In this document: positions 45,827-49,316 of the stretch, one piece after another
How positions within the stretch are numbered: position 1 is the first letter of the stretch
How the letters are laid out: each line of letters begins with the position of its first letter
Assembly: GCA_026400275.1 (NCBI GenBank)
Contig: JAPLPK010000074.1
Location: 1-49,316 of the forward strand
Origin: Burkholderiales bacterium
GTDB taxonomy: Bacteria > Pseudomonadota > Gammaproteobacteria > Burkholderiales > Burkholderiaceae_C
DNA length: 49,316 bases
Reading direction: 5' to 3'
Position numbers and translations under genes: made by a program
The notes under the pieces: model-generated
Database searches by the model: none
Told to the model about the DNA's origin: nothing
Seen by the model: only the letters and a program-made list of their open reading frames with translations

Positions 45827-45920
45827 GATACCGTGGATCCGGCTCTGCCGGTCCACTGGTATCGCCCCCTGCAGGGGGTGGGCGGAAAGCGCGCAGCGCT
45901 GGAGCCTGGGGGGGAACTTT
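45827..45920. repeat. Second repeat type: long hairpin plus GC-rich palindrome between nagZ and lysS
   Basis: GATACC-GTGGA-CCGGC pairs with GCCGG-TCCAC-GGTATC (45827-45863) with two single-base bulges and a 3-base loop. The perfect 14-bp palindrome CCCCCTGCAGGGGG (45865-45878) follows, then a GC-rich tail to the lysS stop. The site may act as a two-way transcription stop for the convergent genes. I recall similar elements at gene ends in Comamonadaceae, unverified. The open frame that crosses it (from 45791) is not gene-like. Confidence 0.65.
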
Positions 45921-47248
45921 TTACTCTCTGCGCAACGCTGGGAACAGGATCACATCGCGAATGCTGGCGCTGTCGGTCAGCAGCATCATCAGGCGGTCTA
46001 TGCCGATGCCGCAGCCGCCTGTGGGGGGCATGCCGTATTCCAGGGCGCGCACAAAGTCGTGGTCGAAGTGCATGGCTTCGTCGTCGCCACTGTCCTTGGC
46101 ATTCACCTGGGCCTGGAAGCGCGCGGCCTGGTCCTCGGCGTCGTTCAGCTCGCTGAAGCCATTGCCAAACTCGCGGCCTGTGATGTAGAGCTCGAAGCGT
46201 TCCGTCACCTCCGGGCGGTCGTCGTTGGCGCGGGCCAGCGGCGAAATTTCGGTGGGGTGTTCCATGATGAAGGTCGGCTGCCAGAGCTTTTCTTCCACGG
46301 TTTCTTCAAAGTACAGCACCTGCAGGCTGGCCAGGCTGCGGCCGGCGAGCTTGTTCTTGGCTTCCGTCAGGCCGAGCTTCTTCACGGCGTTCGTCAGCCA
46401 GGTGGCGTCGAACACGTTGTCGCCGGCTTCGGTGTACTTCTGGATGGCTTCGACGATGGTCAGGCGTTCAAACGGCTGGCTCAGATCGACGGGCTTGCCG
46501 GCGTAGGTCAGCTGCAAGGAGCCGGTGGCGCGCTGGGCGGCGGCACGGATCAGCTTCTCGGTGTAGTCCATCAGGTCCTGGTAATTCCAGTAGGCCGCGT
46601 AGAACTCCATCATGGTGAACTCGGGGTTGTGGCGCACCGAGATACCTTCGTTACGGTAGCTGCGGTTGATTTCAAACACGCGCTCAAAGCCGCCGACGAT
46701 CAAGCGCTTCAGGTACAGCTCGGGCGCAATACGCAAGAACATCTCTTGGTCCAACGCGTTATGGTGCGTCTTGAAGGGCTTGGCATTGGCGCCACCGGGG
46801 ATAGGGTGCAGCATGGGGGTTTCGACTTCCAGGAAGTCGTTGGCCACCATGAATTCGCGCAGTGCGCTAACGGCCTTGCTACGCGCCATGAAGCGCTGGC
46901 GGGCTTCCACATCGGTCATCAGGTCGACGTAGCGCTGGCGGTACTTGGTTTCCTGGTCAGCCATCCCGTGGAATTTGTCGGGCATGGGGCGCAGGCTTTT
47001 GGTCAGCAGGCGCACGCTGGGACCTTGGCGGTGGCACCCAGGGGCAGCAGCTCTTCGGCGGTCTTGTCGCCATAGCTGGCAAACAGGTCAGCCGCGCGGT
47101 GGCTGGGCTTGTAGTCGTTGGGGAACGCCACGCCCTTGCCTTCGGCTTGCTGTTGGCGGATGGCTTTGAGCTTTTCGCGCCGCTCCAGGATCAGCTGGTT
47201 TTCATCTTGGGCCGGAACGGGGGGCAGGGCGGAGGTGTTTTCGGACAT
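45921..47248 (-). pseudogene. lysS: Lysyl-tRNA synthetase, internally deleted and frameshifted
   Basis: Class II LysS charges tRNA-Lys. An 81-codon N-terminal frame (47248-47003: [20 protein letters not shown] ...) ends at TGA shortly after LPLGATAKV. The second frame runs from about 47015 to 45921 and begins [20 protein letters not shown]; it carries the catalytic core ([52 protein letters not shown]). The segment normally between these points, the OB-fold anticodon-binding domain with MLKR and the strand repeats, is missing: roughly 75 codons, and the loss is not a multiple of three. Either a real lesion (another lysS would be needed) or an assembly or sequencing error. Confidence 0.85.
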
Positions 47249-47312
47249 GCTGTTATAGAAAGAGGAGGGCGAAGCTCGCCAAACCTTTGATTTTAAGTCC
47301 GGCTCGGCAGGT

Positions 47313-47873
47313 TCAGTGCGTGATGCCGTCGCGGCGCAAGACTTTGAGAAACGTCAGGGCCAATATCTTGCAGTCCAGCCCCAGCGAGCGGTGCTGCAGG
47401 TAATGCGTATCCAACGCCACCTTGGTGGGGATGGGCAGTTCGTCACGCCCATTGATCTGGGCCCAGCCGGTGAGGCCCGGCAGCAGCTCATGCACGCCCT
47501 GGGCGGTGCGCAGGGCGATCAGATCCTGCTGGTTGAACAGCGCAGGCCGTGGCCCGACAAAGCTCATGTCACCGCACAAAATGCTCCACAACTGGGGCAA
47601 CTCGTCCAGGCTGCTTTTGCGCAGAAAACTGCCAATCGGCGTCAGATAGGCATCGGGATTACCCAGCAGGTGCGTAGCAACGGCCGGGGTGTTGATTTGC
47701 ATGCTGCGGAACTTGGGCATCTTAAAGATATGGTTGCGCCTACCTACGCGGTCCGACCAGTACAGCACTGGGCCTGTCGAAGTCAGGCGCACAGCCAGGG
47801 CGACCAGAAGCATGGGTATTGCCAGGGCGCACAGCGCCACCAGGCCTAAAATCAAATCGAAACACCGTTTCAT
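47313..47873 (-). CDS. Bacterial sugar transferase (initiating phosphoglycosyltransferase)
   Basis: Transfers a sugar-1-phosphate to undecaprenyl phosphate to start O-antigen or exopolysaccharide units. It is 186 residues, the short monotopic PglC/WcaJ-C type: N-terminal re-entrant hydrophobic segment ([20 protein letters not shown]), then [28 protein letters not shown] and VGPRPAL, and [16 protein letters not shown]. The Asp-Glu pair of SSLDELPQ is the catalytic motif of the family. It overlaps the epimerase gene by ATGA. The sugar substrate is not determined by sequence. Confidence 0.92.
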   Translation of the reverse strand: MKRCFDLILGLVALCALAIPMLLVALAVRLTSTGPVLYWSDRVGRRNHIFKMPKFRSMQINTPAVATHLLGNPDAYLTPIGSFLRKSSLDELPQLWSILCGDMSFVGPRPALFNQQDLIALRTAQGVHELLPGLTGWAQINGRDELPIPTKVALDTHYLQHRSLGLDCKILALTFLKVLRRDGITH

Positions 47874-48814
47874 GGCTGCATGGCTGTCACAGTACGGCGA
47901 AGCCCTTCATCGAGGGAGACAGGCGGCGCCCAACCCAAAACATCGCGCGTGTGCTGGATGTCAACTTGCAGATTGCCGCACAGGCGCTGTGCTGCTGCTC
48001 CCTGCCCGACCAAACGCGCTCCAGCCAGCAGCAGCTGCGCCGGTACGGGCAGCAAGCGGCTGGGTTTGCCAGTGGCACGGGCTATACGGCGGACCAGCTC
48101 GGTGGTGGAAATGTCTTCGCCATCGCTCACGAGGAACGTTTGTTGGGCTGCTGCGGGGTGGGTGGTGCAGGTTAAGAGCAGATGGACCAGATTGTCCAGT
48201 CCCACTAGGCTGCGCAGGTTGTGTATAGCACCTAACGGCAGTGGTAGCTTGTTGGAGATAGCTCGAAGCAGGGCCGCAAAGTTGGCCTTTACGCCCGGGC
48301 CGTAGACCAATGGCGGGCGGATGATTACCACCTCCATGCCGGTGTACTTTGCAATCAGGTGTAAGCCTTGTTCTGCTTCCCATTTACTGGTGCCGTAGAA
48401 ATCTTCGGGATGGGCGGTGTCGCTGGCCCGGAATGCGTTGCCTGGTGTGGTCGCTTCGCCGTTGACTTTGATGGAACTTAAAAAAATGAAACGCCGCACG
48501 CCCGCTGCTGCTGCCTGCCGGGCCAAATGCAGGGTGCCTTCGGTGTTGACACTGCGATAGGCCGCCAAGGGGTCAAAGGCCTCTTCGCGCATGACGTGGG
48601 CGCGGGCGGCAAGGTGGATGACGGTATCGCAGCTTTGCAGTGCGTTGGTCCATTGGGTGTGTGGCCCGATGGAGTCGATCTGCGTTATTTCCAGGCCTGG
48701 TAAGACGGCCAAGGGATGCCGCACGGCAACCCGTGCATGGACCTGCGCACGCAATAGGGCTGCCGACAAGGCCGCCCCGACAAAGCCGTTGGCACCGGTT
48801 ACCAGTACCGTCAT
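47870..48814 (-). CDS. NAD-dependent epimerase/dehydratase (extended SDR) of the polysaccharide cluster
   Basis: A 314-residue extended short-chain dehydrogenase. The cofactor motif is VTGANGFVGAALS, and the catalytic Tyr-Lys is in FYGTSKWEAEQGL after the Ser of FLSSIKVNGE. Next to a PglC-type transferase, the closest known role is making or reducing a UDP-activated hexosamine (for example the UDP-4-keto-QuiNAc reductase WbpV type), but a 4-epimerase is equally possible. I chose ATG 48814, which overlaps the glycosyltransferase stop (ATGA); the frame stays open upstream. Confidence 0.88.
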   Translation of the reverse strand: MTVLVTGANGFVGAALSAALLRAQVHARVAVRHPLAVLPGLEITQIDSIGPHTQWTNALQSCDTVIHLAARAHVMREEAFDPLAAYRSVNTEGTLHLARQAAAAGVRRFIFLSSIKVNGEATTPGNAFRASDTAHPEDFYGTSKWEAEQGLHLIAKYTGMEVVIIRPPLVYGPGVKANFAALLRAISNKLPLPLGAIHNLRSLVGLDNLVHLLLTCTTHPAAAQQTFLVSDGEDISTTELVRRIARATGKPSRLLPVPAQLLLAGARLVGQGAAAQRLCGNLQVDIQHTRDVLGWAPPVSLDEGLRRTVTAMQP

Positions 48815-49316
48815 TGCCGACGCATCCATAGCGCGCGGATGAACACCCGTGAGCAGAAAAATCGTCGCATGCTGGATAAGTGCCATTGTAGGTATTGGCT
48901 TTGAACGTGGCTGCTGCGCCGAGCGTCGTGAGTCACCCCGTGGTGTGGTAGCAGTGCAATATGCAGGCCCTGCAAGCGGATCCGAGCGCACAGGTCAACA
49001 TCTTCGTAGTACAGAAAGAACTTCTCATCAAAACCGCCCATGCTGCGGTACAGCGCGGTGGATAACACCATGCACATGCCGGCTACCCAATCTGGGTAGA
49101 AAACTTCGTCTTGGCGGGCATAGGTATGCTTCGGGTACCACTTTTGCATGATGGCCTTAGCTGCAATTCCCCAGGGCGTGGGGAAACGGCGTGCGCTGTC
49201 TTCCAGTTGCCCTCCAGAGCTGTATATGGCGGGAGCCACTAGGCCCATCAAAGGCGTTTCCAGCAGCGTGAGCAAGTCTGGAAACGGATTTTTCATAATC
49301 CGAATATCGGGGTTCA
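48811..49316 (-). CDS. Glycosyltransferase family 2, 3' part
   Basis: The gene runs off the right edge: codons upstream of the ATG at 49296 read NPDIRI, the usual LNPD-type strand of family 2 rhamnosyltransferase-like enzymes, so that ATG is internal. Visible are LVAPAIYSSGGQLEDSARRF, WVAGMCMVLSTALYRSMGGF and DEKFFLYYEDVDLCARIRLQG, which carries the ED motif of the catalytic base. It transfers a sugar in surface polysaccharide assembly; donor and acceptor unknown. It overlaps the epimerase gene by ATGA. Confidence 0.9.
   Translation of the reverse strand, partial: NPDIRIMKNPFPDLLTLLETPLMGLVAPAIYSSGGQLEDSARRFPTPWGIAAKAIMQKWYPKHTYARQDEVFYPDWVAGMCMVLSTALYRSMGGFDEKFFLYYEDVDLCARIRLQGLHIALLPHHGVTHDARRSSHVQSQYLQWHLSSMRRFFCSRVFIRALWMRRQ

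Noticed and set aside
45791-46156. 121-codon open frame between nagZ and lysS
   Set aside because: It reads through the GC-rich repeat and into the antisense of lysS; Cys/Arg-rich, not protein-like.
48225-48285. TATAGCACC ... GATAGCTCG in the epimerase gene as a repeat
   Set aside because: The encoded residues (LLRAISNKLPLPLGAIHN) are normal for the family and no paired arms exist.

Overview
The window looks like a chromosomal segment of a betaproteobacterium, most likely family Comamonadaceae (Rhodoferax/Polaromonas/Acidovorax-like). This rests on the GC-rich coding (about 63% in hand-counted stretches), the gene orders secA-argJ-AAA ATPase-mutT, pilBCD-coaE-zapD-yacG, hemC-hemD-hemX-hemY, and yceD-rpmF-plsX-fabHDG-acpP-fabF-rpoE-rseA-rseB-mucD-lepA-lepB-rnc-era-recO-pdxJ-acpS-nagZ, and a family of short palindromic repeats of a kind I associate (from memory, unverified) with that family. 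Nearly all of the window is housekeeping core genome. No tRNA, rRNA, CRISPR, phage or transposase gene was seen.

Layout. 1-3889 (+): 3' part of secA, argJ, a DUF815 ATPase and a MutT-type Nudix gene. 3932-9365 (-): yacG, zapD, coaE, then pilD-pilC-pilB of the type IV pilus. 9448-14056: rluC (-) and rne (+) diverge from a 592-bp region with a structured rne leader. 14255-18298 (-): the heme operon hemC-hemD-hemX-hemY. 18434-24852 (+): ppc, then manC, a HAD phosphatase, a Rieske protein and an SppA-type protease. 24859-26222 (-): an RsmI-like methylase and a Maf pyrophosphatase. 26249-32844 (+): yceD, rpmF and the fatty-acid cluster. 32890-37275 (+): a small membrane protein and the sigma-E envelope stress operon. 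37783-45724 (+): lepA to nagZ, many genes joined by 4-base ATGA overlaps. 45921-47248 (-): a broken lysS. 47313-49316 (-): the edge of a surface polysaccharide cluster (initiating sugar transferase, epimerase/reductase, partial family 2 glycosyltransferase).

How the genes work together. The blocks cover protein export and processing (secA, lepB, lepA, sppA, mucD), envelope stress sensing (rpoE/rseA/rseB/mucD), membrane lipid synthesis (plsX, fab genes, acpP, acpS), RNA processing (rne, rluC, rnc, era), heme synthesis, and polysaccharide precursor supply (manC).

Most notable observations: (1) the first ~200 bases of secA differ in base composition and protein type from the rest, as if the contig were chimeric or recombinant there; (2) lysS has lost its anticodon-binding region and its reading frame; (3) about ten copies of a ~48-bp imperfect palindrome lie both between genes and in frame inside genes, providing stop codons for mutT and fabH; (4) structured leader candidates precede rpmF and rne; (5) a cluster of DnaA-box-like 9-mers and a terminator-ended short transcript candidate lie upstream of lepA. 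I saw no obviously new multi-gene system; the repeats and RNA leaders are the best candidates for undescribed biology.
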